Notes under the pieces: generated by a model
Seen by the model: only the letters and a program-made list of their open reading frames with translations
Database searches by the model: none
Told to the model about the DNA's origin: nothing
From: CAWIJJ01 sp963836405
Lineage (GTDB): Bacteria; Acidobacteriota; Terriglobia; Bryobacterales; Bryobacteraceae
Assembly (NCBI GenBank): GCA_963836405.1
Contig: CAWIJL010000003.1
Coordinates: 505,259 to 569,258, forward strand
Direction of reading: 5' to 3'
Length of the DNA: 64,000 nt
Shown: one piece after another, positions 43,977 to 52,843 of the stretch
Numbering within the stretch: the stretch's first letter is position 1
Layout of the letters: the number at the start of each line of letters is the position of its first letter
Position numbers and translations under genes: made by a program

Positions 43977-45047
43977 ATGCAGAAAACCAACCGGACACAG
44001 CCGGCGCGGGGATTCGTGCTCATCACGGCCGCCGTTTCTCTGGCGGCGCTGCTGGCGCTCACCGGCCTGGCAGTCGATGTAGGCCATCTCTACGTGGTTC
44101 GCGCTGAACTCCAGGTCTTTGCGGATGAAGCCGCCATGTCGGCCGCCTTTGAACTGGACGGCACCGCCGCCGGCCTCAACCGGGCGCGCGACACAGCCGC
44201 CTCTGGTCCGCTCGCCGGCGGCGCGCGCAACCGCTGGAATTTTTCCACCGCCACGGTCGCCGGCGCGGCCGTGCAGTTTGCGACAACGTCCGTGGGTCCG
44301 TTTGTAACCAGCCCGGGCTCGGCCGCCGGCATGCGCTACGTGCGCGTTCGCGCGGCCTCGTCGGTCCCGCTTTACTTCCTTCCCGTGGTTCCCGGCATCG
44401 GCTCCGCCCAGGCGGTCTCGGCTGTGGCCGTGGCCGGACAGGTGCCCGCCGGCTCTCTCGGCAACGGCCTCGCCCCTTTCGCGCCTAGCGCCCACAACCC
44501 GCTCGATCCCGCCTTCGGATTTACCGTGGGCCAAAGCTACACACTGCGTTGGGCTCCGGGAGGCCAGAGAAACAAGGAAGGAGGCTCCTGCCCCGGAGAT
44601 GCGGGCTTCGACCCCGGCAGCGCCAGTGAGCGCGGCTATATGGATGTGGGGCAGGGCTCCGGCGCCTCCGCGCTGCGTGCCGCCGTGGTCGACAACAGCT
44701 ACTTTTTGCCCGCTCCCCTGCAAATCGGAGACGCCGTGAACATGTACAGCGGGCAGGAAAGCGTGCCGGACGCCGTCGAACTGCGCTTCCGCCAGGACAC
44801 AGACCTCAGCGCCGCAACCTACGGCGCCTACACCGGCAACGGGCGCCGTATCCTCGTCACCGCCATCACCGATTCGGCCGATCCGCCCCACGTCGTCGGC
44901 TTCGGGTCTTTCTTTCTTCACCCGGTCCCCTGCGGCACCAAAAACACCACTCCCTGTTGTGCGGAGTACATCGGCGCGGCGGTGGTTTCCGGGCGCTGGA
45001 AGGGCGCCGGGGGCCCTGGCCTGTACCAGGTGGAGTTGGCGCAATGA
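43977..45047 (+). CDS. TadG-like exported protein with pilin-type N-terminus
   Basis: 356 residues from the Met at 43977, which has GGGAG 7 nt upstream. The N-terminus resembles TadG (ARGFVLITAAVSLAALLALTG): a basic leader and one membrane helix. DVGHLYVVRAELQVFADEAA is the conserved post-helix part of TadG-related proteins. The rest is a large, mostly beta region with Cys pairs. TadG is thought to anchor or stabilise the pilus. The stop overlaps the next ATG (ATGA). Confidence 0.82.
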   Translation: MQKTNRTQPARGFVLITAAVSLAALLALTGLAVDVGHLYVVRAELQVFADEAAMSAAFELDGTAAGLNRARDTAASGPLAGGARNRWNFSTATVAGAAVQFATTSVGPFVTSPGSAAGMRYVRVRAASSVPLYFLPVVPGIGSAQAVSAVAVAGQVPAGSLGNGLAPFAPSAHNPLDPAFGFTVGQSYTLRWAPGGQRNKEGGSCPGDAGFDPGSASERGYMDVGQGSGASALRAAVVDNSYFLPAPLQIGDAVNMYSGQESVPDAVELRFRQDTDLSAATYGAYTGNGRRILVTAITDSADPPHVVGFGSFFLHPVPCGTKNTTPCCAEYIGAAVVSGRWKGAGGPGLYQVELAQ

Positions 45048-45490
45048 GCCGGGGTGCGGGCCGCCGGATGCCGCGACGGGCCGGCAACGCCGTACTGGAA
45101 TTCGCGCTCGTTTTGCCCCTGTTCTGGGCGATTCTGGCGGGCGGCGTCCGCCTCGGTTTCTCGGCGTATGTCTACCAGTCGCTGCTCAATTCGGTAGCCG
45201 GCGCCGGCCGCTACGCCGCGCGCGTGGACTTCGACGAACCCAGCCATACATTCGCCGCCCGCGTCCGTAACATGGCCGTGTACGGATCGCCTTCAGGCGG
45301 TGGCGCCGCCCTGGTTCCCGGCCTGACCACCGATCAGATCTCCGTCACCTGGTCGCTCGACTCCCGCGGCGTCCCCGCCACCATCACGGTGGCGGTGAAC
45401 GGCTATTGGGTCAACGCGGTCTTTCAGAGCTTTACCTTCGCCGGAAAGCCGGCGGTGACGGTGCGCTACGCGGGGTCGTACAAGTCATGA
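45044..45490 (+). CDS. TadE-like minor pseudopilin
   Basis: 148 residues. Leader then GNAVLEFALVLPLFWAIL, with Gly cleavage site and Glu at +5 as in TadE/TadF; one helix and a soluble C-terminal domain. It is translationally coupled at both ends (ATGA overlaps). TadE pseudopilins are processed by the TadV/CpaA peptidase. Confidence 0.87.
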   Translation: MSRGAGRRMPRRAGNAVLEFALVLPLFWAILAGGVRLGFSAYVYQSLLNSVAGAGRYAARVDFDEPSHTFAARVRNMAVYGSPSGGGAALVPGLTTDQISVTWSLDSRGVPATITVAVNGYWVNAVFQSFTFAGKPAVTVRYAGSYKS

Positions 45491-45900
45491 CACGGAGGCG
45501 CGGCTCGACCCTGGTCGAATCGGCATTGGTGCTGATGCTGTTTCTGGTTCTGCTCCTGGGCGTCATGGATTTCGCGCAGATCCTGTTTTTTCACCAGGCG
45601 CTGACCGATCGCGTGCGCAGCGGCGCTCGCTATGCCGTGGTGCACCCCTGGGATACGGCCGCGGTGCAGCGGTATGTCGCGGCCAACAGCGCTGACCCTG
45701 GCGTCGCCTCGTTCCTGTTCGGCATAACGCCCGACATGGTGCAGGTCCTGCATTACGACGCGGGAACGGCGTCGGATCGCATCGAGGTGCGTATTTCCGC
45801 CTATCGCATGCGCTTTCTTTCGCCCTGGCTCAGCGGCGCCTTCACCCCCGGTCCGTTCCGCGCGGTCATGCCCGTCGAAAGCGCCGGTGTGGCCAACTAG
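45487..45900 (+). CDS. TadE-like minor pseudopilin (second)
   Basis: 137 residues. Short leader MTRRRG, then STLVESALVLMLFLVLLLGVMD with Glu +5, followed by the TadE-like FAQILFFHQALTDRVRSGARYAVV. Its ATG overlaps the stop of the preceding TadE gene. It ends the TadG-TadE-TadE unit. Confidence 0.88.
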   Translation: MTRRRGSTLVESALVLMLFLVLLLGVMDFAQILFFHQALTDRVRSGARYAVVHPWDTAAVQRYVAANSADPGVASFLFGITPDMVQVLHYDAGTASDRIEVRISAYRMRFLSPWLSGAFTPGPFRAVMPVESAGVAN

Positions 45901-45909
45901 CGGCGCGCT

Positions 45910-46185
45910 TCACAGCCGGGCAATGGCGGTCAGGTTCCAGGCGACGCAGGCCAGAAAAAACAGGTTCAACCGGCGCAGCAGGCCGGTGCTGCCCCGCTTC
46001 CACGCAAAAAAAGCCAGGCCCCCCGCCGCGGCTTTGAGCAACCCCAGCGACACTGCCGGCGAGCCGGTCAGCGCCACGATGCCGGCCACCAGAGGGTTGC
46101 CTTCCCGAATTCCAAGGTGAAGAAACCAAACGGTCGTAGCCAGGTCGCAGCCTTGCAGCAGGAGAAACAGGAGAAGTTGGAACAT
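45910..46185 (-). CDS. Small membrane protein, DUF5658-like
   Basis: 91 residues with three helices. The start FQLLLFLLLQGCDLATTVWFLHLG and the following REGNPLVAGI match the short DUF5658 membrane proteins (D-x-x-T...G...E-x-N-P). Function unknown. It is antisense to the general Tad direction and separates the pseudopilins from the next membrane gene. Confidence 0.65.
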   Translation of the reverse strand: MFQLLLFLLLQGCDLATTVWFLHLGIREGNPLVAGIVALTGSPAVSLGLLKAAAGGLAFFAWKRGSTGLLRRLNLFFLACVAWNLTAIARL

Positions 46186-46307
46186 TCCCTAACCTTGAGG
46201 GCCGCGCGCCTTCGCTGCAAGCCTGGGAGTCCTGGTACTTCGGCCGGGATTCGCGCTTGTTCCTCAAGAATCCGGCGGGATCGGTCGATCTGTGTTGTGG
46301 AAGCGTG

Positions 46308-47864
46308 ATGCCCTCAGCTAAAGCCGTTCGGCGCCTGCCCCTGTGGCTGCACAGGCTTCTGGTGCCGTCATTTGTCGATCTTTTCTTCGTGACGCTGCTG
46401 CTGGCCGCCTTCGCCCGGCCGGGCGGGCTTGAGGCCCTGCTCGCCGACGGCGATACCGGCTGGCACATCCGCACCGGTCAACTGGTGCTCGCCACCGGGT
46501 CTGTGCCGGTGACCGACCCGTTTTCCTTCACCCGCCCCGGCGACCCGTGGTTTGCCTGGGAATGGCTCTCGGATACGCTTTTCGCCCTCGTATTTGGGCG
46601 GCTCGGCCTGGCCGGCGTTGCCGCCTTGTCGGCGGTGGTGCTCGCCCTGGCCGCGGCAGCGTTGTTCTGCTGGCTGTTGCGGCGGGAGTCCGGCCTGTGG
46701 ATCGCGCTGGCGTTGACCCTGGCGGCTGTGAGCGCCTCCACCGTCCACTACCTGGCTCGCCCGCACGTGTTTTCAATCCTGTTCTATACCTTGACCCTGT
46801 GGCTGCTCGATGAGGATGCGGGCCGTGCCGGTGCGCGCCTGTGGCTGCTTGCGCCGATGTGCGCCCTGTGGGCCAACCTGCACGCCGGGTTCGTCGTGCT
46901 GCCTGCCACCGTTCTGCTGGCAGCCGCCGTGTCTTTGGCGCGGAGCCGTTCGGGAGCGGCGCTGCGCTTCGCATCGGTTTCGCTCGCCTGCGTCGCCGCC
47001 AGCCTTTTGAATCCCTACGGATGGCGCCTGCACGCGCACGTCTTCGCCTACCTGAATTCGTCCTGGATCCTCGAACACGTGCAGGAGTTTCAATCTCCCA
47101 ATATCCGCACAGAGGGGATGCTGCTGTTCGCCGTCCTGCTGCTGGCCGCAGCGGCGCTTGCCTCCCGGACCATGGCGCGCGGCCGCTGGATGGAAGGATT
47201 GCTGGTCCTGGTCTGGGGTTTCGCCGCACTCCGTTCCGCGCGCCACATCCCGCTGTTCGCGGTGGCGGCCGCGCCTGTCGTGGCCGGCGAATTCGCTCTC
47301 TGGTATGCCCGGCGAGTATCGTTGGCGGGGCCGCGCTCCTTGTGGCGCGCCGTCGGCGAGCTGGCCAGCGAACTCGGCCGCGGGCGCCACGCCAGCCTCT
47401 GGATGGCGGCCGCCGCGGTGGCCATGATCGCGGGAAGAGGGCTCGCCCCGGAGTCCGGTTTTCCCCGCAGCCACTTCCCTGTGGCCGCGCTCGAAAAAAA
47501 CCAGGAGCGGCTGCTCGCCGGCGCCGCGCCCCGCATCCTCAGTTCCGACCAGTGGGCCGATTACCTGATCTTCCGCCTCTTTCCCCGCCAGCGGGTCTTC
47601 TTCGACGGTCGCAGCGATTTCTACGGCCCGCGCCTCGGCGCCGATTACCGCGTTTTGCAGTCCGGCACCGGCAACTGGCGCGAACTGCTGGACCGCTATC
47701 GCTTCGACCTGGCTCTCCTGCCGCGGTCCTGGCCGCTCAGTACCGTGCTCACCCGCGAGCCGGAATGGCGGCTCCTGTACCAGGACTCTGAAGCGGTTCT
47801 GGTCGAGCGAGTACCGGGCTCGAACCAGGCCGCGCGCGCCGTCGCGCCGGGAGTCCGCCCGTGA
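46308..47864 (+). CDS. GT-C-like polytopic membrane protein within the Tad locus
   Basis: 518 residues, about 10-12 membrane helices (up to about residue 380), then a soluble C-terminal region. The first loop has DGDTGWHIRTGQLVL and DPFSFTRPGDPWFAWEWLSD, a pattern of the GT-C glycosyltransferase-like family found in Acidobacteria and Planctomycetes; the soluble part has VFFDGRSDFYG. Its GTG-overlapping successor cpaA (TGA/GTG, GTGA) shows that it is part of the Tad operon. It may glycosylate or export a pilus-linked component (inference). I chose the Met at 46308. Confidence 0.6.
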   Translation: MPSAKAVRRLPLWLHRLLVPSFVDLFFVTLLLAAFARPGGLEALLADGDTGWHIRTGQLVLATGSVPVTDPFSFTRPGDPWFAWEWLSDTLFALVFGRLGLAGVAALSAVVLALAAAALFCWLLRRESGLWIALALTLAAVSASTVHYLARPHVFSILFYTLTLWLLDEDAGRAGARLWLLAPMCALWANLHAGFVVLPATVLLAAAVSLARSRSGAALRFASVSLACVAASLLNPYGWRLHAHVFAYLNSSWILEHVQEFQSPNIRTEGMLLFAVLLLAAAALASRTMARGRWMEGLLVLVWGFAALRSARHIPLFAVAAAPVVAGEFALWYARRVSLAGPRSLWRAVGELASELGRGRHASLWMAAAAVAMIAGRGLAPESGFPRSHFPVAALEKNQERLLAGAAPRILSSDQWADYLIFRLFPRQRVFFDGRSDFYGPRLGADYRVLQSGTGNWRELLDRYRFDLALLPRSWPLSTVLTREPEWRLLYQDSEAVLVERVPGSNQAARAVAPGVRP

Positions 47865-48280
47865 GCGGCGTCGAAATTGCCGTCCTGGCCTTGGGGTGCG
47901 GCGCCGTAGTCGAAGACCTGCGCCGCCGCACCATCGCCAACTGGCTCACTGGCTCCGGCTTGCTCGCAGGCCTCGTACTGGCTTCGTCCTCAGGCGGCGG
48001 CCGCGGCTTCCTGCTGGCACTGGGCGGCGCCGCGGCGGGGTTCGCGCTGTTCTGGATCTGCTACCGGCTGGGCGGGCTGGGCGGCGGCGATCTCAAACTG
48101 ATGGCCGCGTTCGGCGCGTTGCTGGGACCGGCGGCGATTGTCACCGCGGCTGTTCTAGCCGCCATCGCGGGTGCCCTGCTGGCGGGACTGATCCTGCTGG
48201 TGCGGCCCCGCACCGCCGCCATTCCATATGCTCCGGCGATTGTAGCGGGAGCCTGGCTGGCTCTGCTGGGGGGGAGATAG
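47861..48280 (+). CDS. cpaA: A24-type prepilin peptidase CpaA/TadV
   Basis: 139 residues starting at GTG 47861. Aspartic peptidase with four to five helices. Active-site Asp residues lie in EDLRRRTIANWL and in GGGDLKLMAAFG (the GxGD motif). It removes the leaders of Flp and TadE. It is compact, as in Tad systems, with no N-methylation domain. It overlaps the GT-C-like gene (GTGA), and cpaB follows after 3 nt. Confidence 0.9.
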   Translation: MSGVEIAVLALGCGAVVEDLRRRTIANWLTGSGLLAGLVLASSSGGGRGFLLALGGAAAGFALFWICYRLGGLGGGDLKLMAAFGALLGPAAIVTAAVLAAIAGALLAGLILLVRPRTAAIPYAPAIVAGAWLALLGGR

Positions 48281-48283
48281 CGC

Positions 48284-49204
48284 ATGCGCATCGACCGTCG
48301 TTTTGCGATCGTGATGGGCGCGAGCCTGCTGTGGGGACTGCTGGTGGCCACCGTTTTTTACCGTGTGGCGGGCGGGGGCAGCGGGAACTTCCGGCGGTCG
48401 GAACAGGAAAAATCGATGGTGGTGGCCGGCCGGTTGTTGTCGGTGGGGGCCATGGTGACCCGCGAGGCCGTCAAAATCCGCCAGGTTCCGGAGAGCTTTT
48501 TTCCTTCGGGCGGCTTCTCGAAAATCGAAGATGTCGTCGACCGTCCCGTGATCAGCCCGATGCAGGCAGACGAGCCGGTGCTCGAATCGCGCATCGCGGC
48601 CGTCGGTGCCGGTCTCGGACTGGCGCCGATGATACCCGCCGGCATGCGCGCCATTTCGGTGCGCGTGAACGACGTGGTGGGCGTGGCCGGCTTCGTGCTG
48701 CCAGGCATGCGCGTGGACGTGCTCGTCACCGGCCGTCCGCCGGGGCGGGCCGACACCTACACCCGCACCGTCCTGCAAAACATCACCGTGCTTTCCGCCG
48801 GACAGACAATTCAAACGGACGGCAAGAGCCAGTCCATCGTCGCTCCCGTGGTCACCCTGCTGGTGAACCCCTCGGAAGCCGAGTTCCTCACCCTGGCTAA
48901 CAACGAAGGCCACATTCAATTGGTGCTCCGCAACTCTTCCGACAACCAGATCGCGGCGGCCCACGGCCGCCAGACGTTGGAATTGTTCGCCCCAGGCGGC
49001 GAACCCGCGCCTCCGCCTGCGGTCTCGAACCCGGTTCCGGCCCCCGTGGCGGCGAAGCCGCGTCCCGCCCGCCAGCCCGAGCCGGCCCCGCCGCCGGTGC
49101 AGCCGGCGGCGGCTCCCCTGCCCGAACCGGCGCAGGTGGTGATGATCCGGGGCAGTACCAAGACGGTGGAGCCGGCCGCTCCCCGGCCCGGAGGGTCCAA
49201 ATGA
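48284..49204 (+). CDS. cpaB: Pilus assembly protein CpaB/RcpC
   Basis: 306 residues. One N-terminal helix, then an SAF-like domain (about 45-100; VVAGRLLSVGAMVTREAVKIRQVP) and a periplasmic C-terminal region (AISVRVNDVVGVAGFVLPGMRVDVLVTG). The last 75 residues are Pro/Ala-rich (PAPPPA, PPPVQPAAAP) and probably span the periplasm. It overlaps cpaC (ATGA). Confidence 0.9.
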   Translation: MRIDRRFAIVMGASLLWGLLVATVFYRVAGGGSGNFRRSEQEKSMVVAGRLLSVGAMVTREAVKIRQVPESFFPSGGFSKIEDVVDRPVISPMQADEPVLESRIAAVGAGLGLAPMIPAGMRAISVRVNDVVGVAGFVLPGMRVDVLVTGRPPGRADTYTRTVLQNITVLSAGQTIQTDGKSQSIVAPVVTLLVNPSEAEFLTLANNEGHIQLVLRNSSDNQIAAAHGRQTLELFAPGGEPAPPPAVSNPVPAPVAAKPRPARQPEPAPPPVQPAAAPLPEPAQVVMIRGSTKTVEPAAPRPGGSK

Positions 49205-50499
49205 AATACGTTCTCCTGTTCTGCCTGTGCCTCGTCCCGCCTGCTGGCGCCTCCGATTCGCAGCACGCGGCGCTGTCGCTGGCGGTCGGCGGCGGCGACC
49301 TGATCGACTGTCCCGCGGGTGTGGCGCGCGTCGCCACCAGCAATCCGGAGGTGGTCGATGCGGTCGTGGCCAGCGACACCGAGGTGCTGTTCCACAGTAA
49401 GGCGGTGGGTCAGGCGACGCTCGTAGTCTGGTCCAAAGACGGTGAGCGGCGGAGCTACGACGTGACGGTAGAGCCTAACCTCGAGCCTTTCCGCAACATG
49501 CTCCGCCAGACCTTTCCCGACGAGGATATCGACGTGCGCGCCAGCCGGGAGTCGATGGCGTTGGTGGGCAGGGCGAGTTCCCAGGCAGTGGCCGATCGCG
49601 CCCTGGCGCTGGTTGCGGCCACCGTTAAGGGAGCGGTCAGCAATCTACAGGTGGCCGCGCCCCGTTCCGAGCGGCAGATCCTGCTGCGGGTCCGTTTCGC
49701 CGAGCTCAACCGGAACGCGGCTTCCGAGTTCGGCATCAGCCTGCTGTCTACCGGAGCGCTGCGCATGCCCGGTGCGGTCTCCACCGGCCAGTTTCCGGGC
49801 CCCACAGCCGGCGATGTGACCGGCAGTGTTCCGGCATCGTCGGCCGGTTCCACAAAGTTCGGGCTCTCCGACATCCTCAACGTGTTTGCGTTCCGCCCGG
49901 ACCTCAACCTCGGCGTGCTGCTGCGCGACCTCGAATCCCGGGGCCTGCTCCAGATTCTGGCCGAACCCAACCTGGTGGCAACCAACGGGAAAGAGGCAAC
50001 CTTCCTGGCCGGCGGCGAGTTTCCGGTTCCCGTCGTGCAATCGGGCGCCAGTTCCGGTTCGGTGACGGTGCAGTTCCGCGAATTCGGCATCCGGCTCTCC
50101 TTCCTTCCTACGATTACCCCTTATGGCACGGTGCGCATGCACGTGAGGCCGGAAGTCTCCACCGTGGATCCGGCCAACGGCGTGACCGTTTCCGGCTTCC
50201 GCATTCCCGCCCTCTCTACGCGCCGTGTCGAGACCGATGTGGAACTCGCCGAAGGGCAGAGCTTCGTCATCGCCGGGATGCTGGATGAGCGTGTCATCCA
50301 GGGCTTTTCGCGGCTGCCCGGGTTGGCCAGCTTGCCTGTGCTCGGCGCCCTGTTCCGCAGCCGGTCGCAATCCAAGACCAAAACCGAACTGGTGGTGGTG
50401 GTCACACCCGAAGCGGGAGTTCCCATGGACAACCCTCCGCCCCCGCTCGAAATGCCGGTTCCTTTTCTCGATTCACCCCCGGAGCGCAAATCCAAGTGA
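49201..50499 (+). CDS. cpaC: Type II/IV secretin-like protein CpaC/RcpA
   Basis: 432 residues with a signal peptide (MKYVLLFCLCLVPPAGAS). N-terminal BON/N-like domain (VGGGDLIDCPAGVARVATSN, VLFHSKAVGQATLVVWSKDG), a connector, then the C-terminal secretin domain with LLQILAEPNLVATNGKEATFLAGGEFPVPV and the late VIAGMLDERVIQGFSRLPGLASLPVLGALFRS (shown by GMLDER and LPVLGALFRS). It forms the outer-membrane pore of the Tad pilus. GTGA overlap with cpaF. Confidence 0.95.
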   Translation: MKYVLLFCLCLVPPAGASDSQHAALSLAVGGGDLIDCPAGVARVATSNPEVVDAVVASDTEVLFHSKAVGQATLVVWSKDGERRSYDVTVEPNLEPFRNMLRQTFPDEDIDVRASRESMALVGRASSQAVADRALALVAATVKGAVSNLQVAAPRSERQILLRVRFAELNRNAASEFGISLLSTGALRMPGAVSTGQFPGPTAGDVTGSVPASSAGSTKFGLSDILNVFAFRPDLNLGVLLRDLESRGLLQILAEPNLVATNGKEATFLAGGEFPVPVVQSGASSGSVTVQFREFGIRLSFLPTITPYGTVRMHVRPEVSTVDPANGVTVSGFRIPALSTRRVETDVELAEGQSFVIAGMLDERVIQGFSRLPGLASLPVLGALFRSRSQSKTKTELVVVVTPEAGVPMDNPPPPLEMPVPFLDSPPERKSK

Positions 50500-51881
50500 C
50501 GGCCCCGAACATTGCCCCCTCGCCCGACTGGCAGCAGCGCATCCAGCGCCAGGCGCGCGCCGCGCAGCTCAACCCCGAGTACCAGGAACTGAAGTTCACC
50601 CTGCACCGCAAGCTGCTCGAGCGCATGAATCTCGACGCGCTTTCCCAGATCGACGACGATCAGATCCGGGGGGAGGTTCGCCGCGCGGTGCTGGCTATGG
50701 TGGCCGAAGAGCCGAACCTGCTCACGGCGATCGAGAAACAGCAGATCAGTGAAGAGGTGCTGCACGAGGTGTTCGGGCTCGGGCCGATCGAGCCGCTGCT
50801 CGCCGATGCATCCATCTCCGACATCCTGGTGAACGGCAGCCGCCAGGTCTACGTCGAACGTAAAGGACTGCTCGAGCTCACCAACGTGCGCTTCCACGAC
50901 GATGCGCACCTGTTGCGCATCATCGACAGGATCGTGTCGCAGGTGGGGCGGCGCGTGGATGAATCCAATCCGATGGTGGACGCGCGCCTCACCGACGGCT
51001 CCCGCGTCAACGCCATCATTCCGCCGCTCGCCGTGGACGGGCCGCTGCTCTCCATCCGCCGCTTCGGAACCGACAAGCTGATGCCGAACGACCTGGTGGA
51101 GCGCAAATCGCTCACCGCCGGCATGCTGCAGTTGCTCGAGGCCGCCGTGCGCGCGCGCCTGAACATCGTCGTCTCAGGTGGAACCGGCGCCGGGAAGACC
51201 ACGCTGCTCAACGCCCTTTCCGCCTTCATATCGCCCAAGGAACGGATCGTGACCATCGAAGACGCTGCCGAACTGCAGCTCAAGCAGCCCCACCTGGCGC
51301 GGCTCGAAACCCGTCCGGCCAACCTCGAAGGAAACGGGATGGTGCGCCAGCGGCAGTTGCTGGTCAACAGCCTTCGCATGCGCCCGGACCGGATCATCGT
51401 GGGCGAGGTGCGCGGCGAGGAGGCCCTCGACATGCTGCAGGCGATGAACACGGGCCACGACGGCTCGCTCACCACCGTGCACGCCAACAGCGCCCGCGAC
51501 GCGATTTCGCGCCTGGAGGTGATGGTGTCGCTGGCCAACGCGAACATGCACCTGGCCGCCATCCGGCAGCAGATCGCCTCGGCGGTGCACCTGCTGGTGC
51601 AGTGCTCGCGCATGAGCGACGGCACTCGCCGGGTCACCAGCGTCACCGAGGTCACCGGCCTCGAGACCGACGTGGTCACCCTGCAGGACCTGTTCGTTTT
51701 CGAGAAGCGCGGTACTTCCGCGCAGGGCCGGGTGCTGGGCCGTTTCGTGGCCACCGGCATCATGCCCAAGTGCAACGAGAAGTTGCTGGCAGCCGGTATC
51801 CACCTGGCGCACGACATGTTCGACGAAGTGGTCGAGGTCGGCGAGGATCCCGAAACGGAGGCGCCCGGGGACGCGGCATGA
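50496..51881 (+). CDS. cpaF: Tad pilus ATPase CpaF/TadA
   Basis: 461 residues starting at GTG 50496. VirB11-type secretion ATPase that powers pilus assembly. Motifs: Walker A GGTGAGKTTLLNAL, Asp box TIEDAAELQL, Walker B RPDRIIVGEVRGEEALDML, His box GHDGSLTTVHANS. N-terminal helical part EPLLADASISDILVNG is typical of CpaF. It overlaps tadB (ATGA). Confidence 0.97.
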   Translation: MTAPNIAPSPDWQQRIQRQARAAQLNPEYQELKFTLHRKLLERMNLDALSQIDDDQIRGEVRRAVLAMVAEEPNLLTAIEKQQISEEVLHEVFGLGPIEPLLADASISDILVNGSRQVYVERKGLLELTNVRFHDDAHLLRIIDRIVSQVGRRVDESNPMVDARLTDGSRVNAIIPPLAVDGPLLSIRRFGTDKLMPNDLVERKSLTAGMLQLLEAAVRARLNIVVSGGTGAGKTTLLNALSAFISPKERIVTIEDAAELQLKQPHLARLETRPANLEGNGMVRQRQLLVNSLRMRPDRIIVGEVRGEEALDMLQAMNTGHDGSLTTVHANSARDAISRLEVMVSLANANMHLAAIRQQIASAVHLLVQCSRMSDGTRRVTSVTEVTGLETDVVTLQDLFVFEKRGTSAQGRVLGRFVATGIMPKCNEKLLAAGIHLAHDMFDEVVEVGEDPETEAPGDAA

Positions 51882-52837
51882 CCGTCTTTCTGATCGCGGC
51901 GGCGAGCACCGCACTGTGTTACTGGCTGGTCAACCTGATTCTCCACCAACGCTCCACCCGCCAGGCCGTTCGCCGCGTGGGATCCGCCAAGCCGGGGGTT
52001 GAGAAGCGGTCTGTGCGGCCGGTGCTGATCCAGGCTGTGGACGAGGTAAGGGGCCGGCTGGCCCGCGGTCTGCTCGAAAAGCTCAAGCTCAAGCAGTCCA
52101 CCGAGCGGCTGCTGGAGCGCGCCGCGCTCAAGTGGAGCGCGGCCGGATTGCTGCACCGTTCCATCGGCGCCTTCCTGGCGGCATTTGCCGGGGTCACGCT
52201 GTTTACCGGGAACACCACCCCGGGTCTGGCGCTGGCGGCCGGGATTCCGCCTGCCTACGTACCACTCTGGTACGTGCGCCGGCGGGCGACCCGACGGCTG
52301 CACGCCTTCGAGGAGCAGTTTCCCGACGCGCTCGAGTTCATTTCCCGCTCCATGCGCGCCGGACACGCCTTCTCGGTGGCGCTCGAGATGGTGCAGAAGG
52401 AGTTCAGCGAGCCTCTGGCCGCCGAGTTCCGCCGTGCCTTCGAAGAGCAGAACCTGGGACAGGCGCTGGAGGTGGTCCTGCACAAGCTGTGCCAGAGAGT
52501 GCCTTCGATGGATGTGCAGTTTTTCGCCTCGGCGGTGCTGCTCCAGAAGCGCACCGGCGGCAACCTGGCCGAACTGCTGGACAAGCTCGCGCAGATCATC
52601 CGCGAGCGTTTCAAACTGCGCGGCCGCATTCGCGCCGTCAGCGCGCAGGGCCTGATGTCCGGCCGCATCCTGGCCTCCATTCCCGCGGCCGTGGGCGCGA
52701 TGATGTTTCTGATCAATCCGCAATACGCGAGGTTCTTTGTGGACGACCCGATGGGCCACCTGCTGCTGGCCGGCGGTCTCGGCCTCCAACTGGTCGGCTA
52801 CCTGATCATCCGCAAACTGGTGAGTTTCGAGGTGTAA
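51878..52837 (+). CDS. tadB: Tad inner-membrane protein TadB
   Basis: 319 residues. A GspF-type platform protein with four helices: N-terminal MTVFLIAAASTALCYW, a pair near residues 85-125, and a C-terminal pair. The cytoplasmic loop holds FPDALEFISRSMRAGHAFSVALEMV and RTGGNLAELLDKLAQIIRERF. It is the first of a TadB-TadC pair, overlapping cpaF, with tadC 6 nt downstream. Confidence 0.93.
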   Translation: MTVFLIAAASTALCYWLVNLILHQRSTRQAVRRVGSAKPGVEKRSVRPVLIQAVDEVRGRLARGLLEKLKLKQSTERLLERAALKWSAAGLLHRSIGAFLAAFAGVTLFTGNTTPGLALAAGIPPAYVPLWYVRRRATRRLHAFEEQFPDALEFISRSMRAGHAFSVALEMVQKEFSEPLAAEFRRAFEEQNLGQALEVVLHKLCQRVPSMDVQFFASAVLLQKRTGGNLAELLDKLAQIIRERFKLRGRIRAVSAQGLMSGRILASIPAAVGAMMFLINPQYARFFVDDPMGHLLLAGGLGLQLVGYLIIRKLVSFEV

Positions 52838-52843
52838 GAAAAA

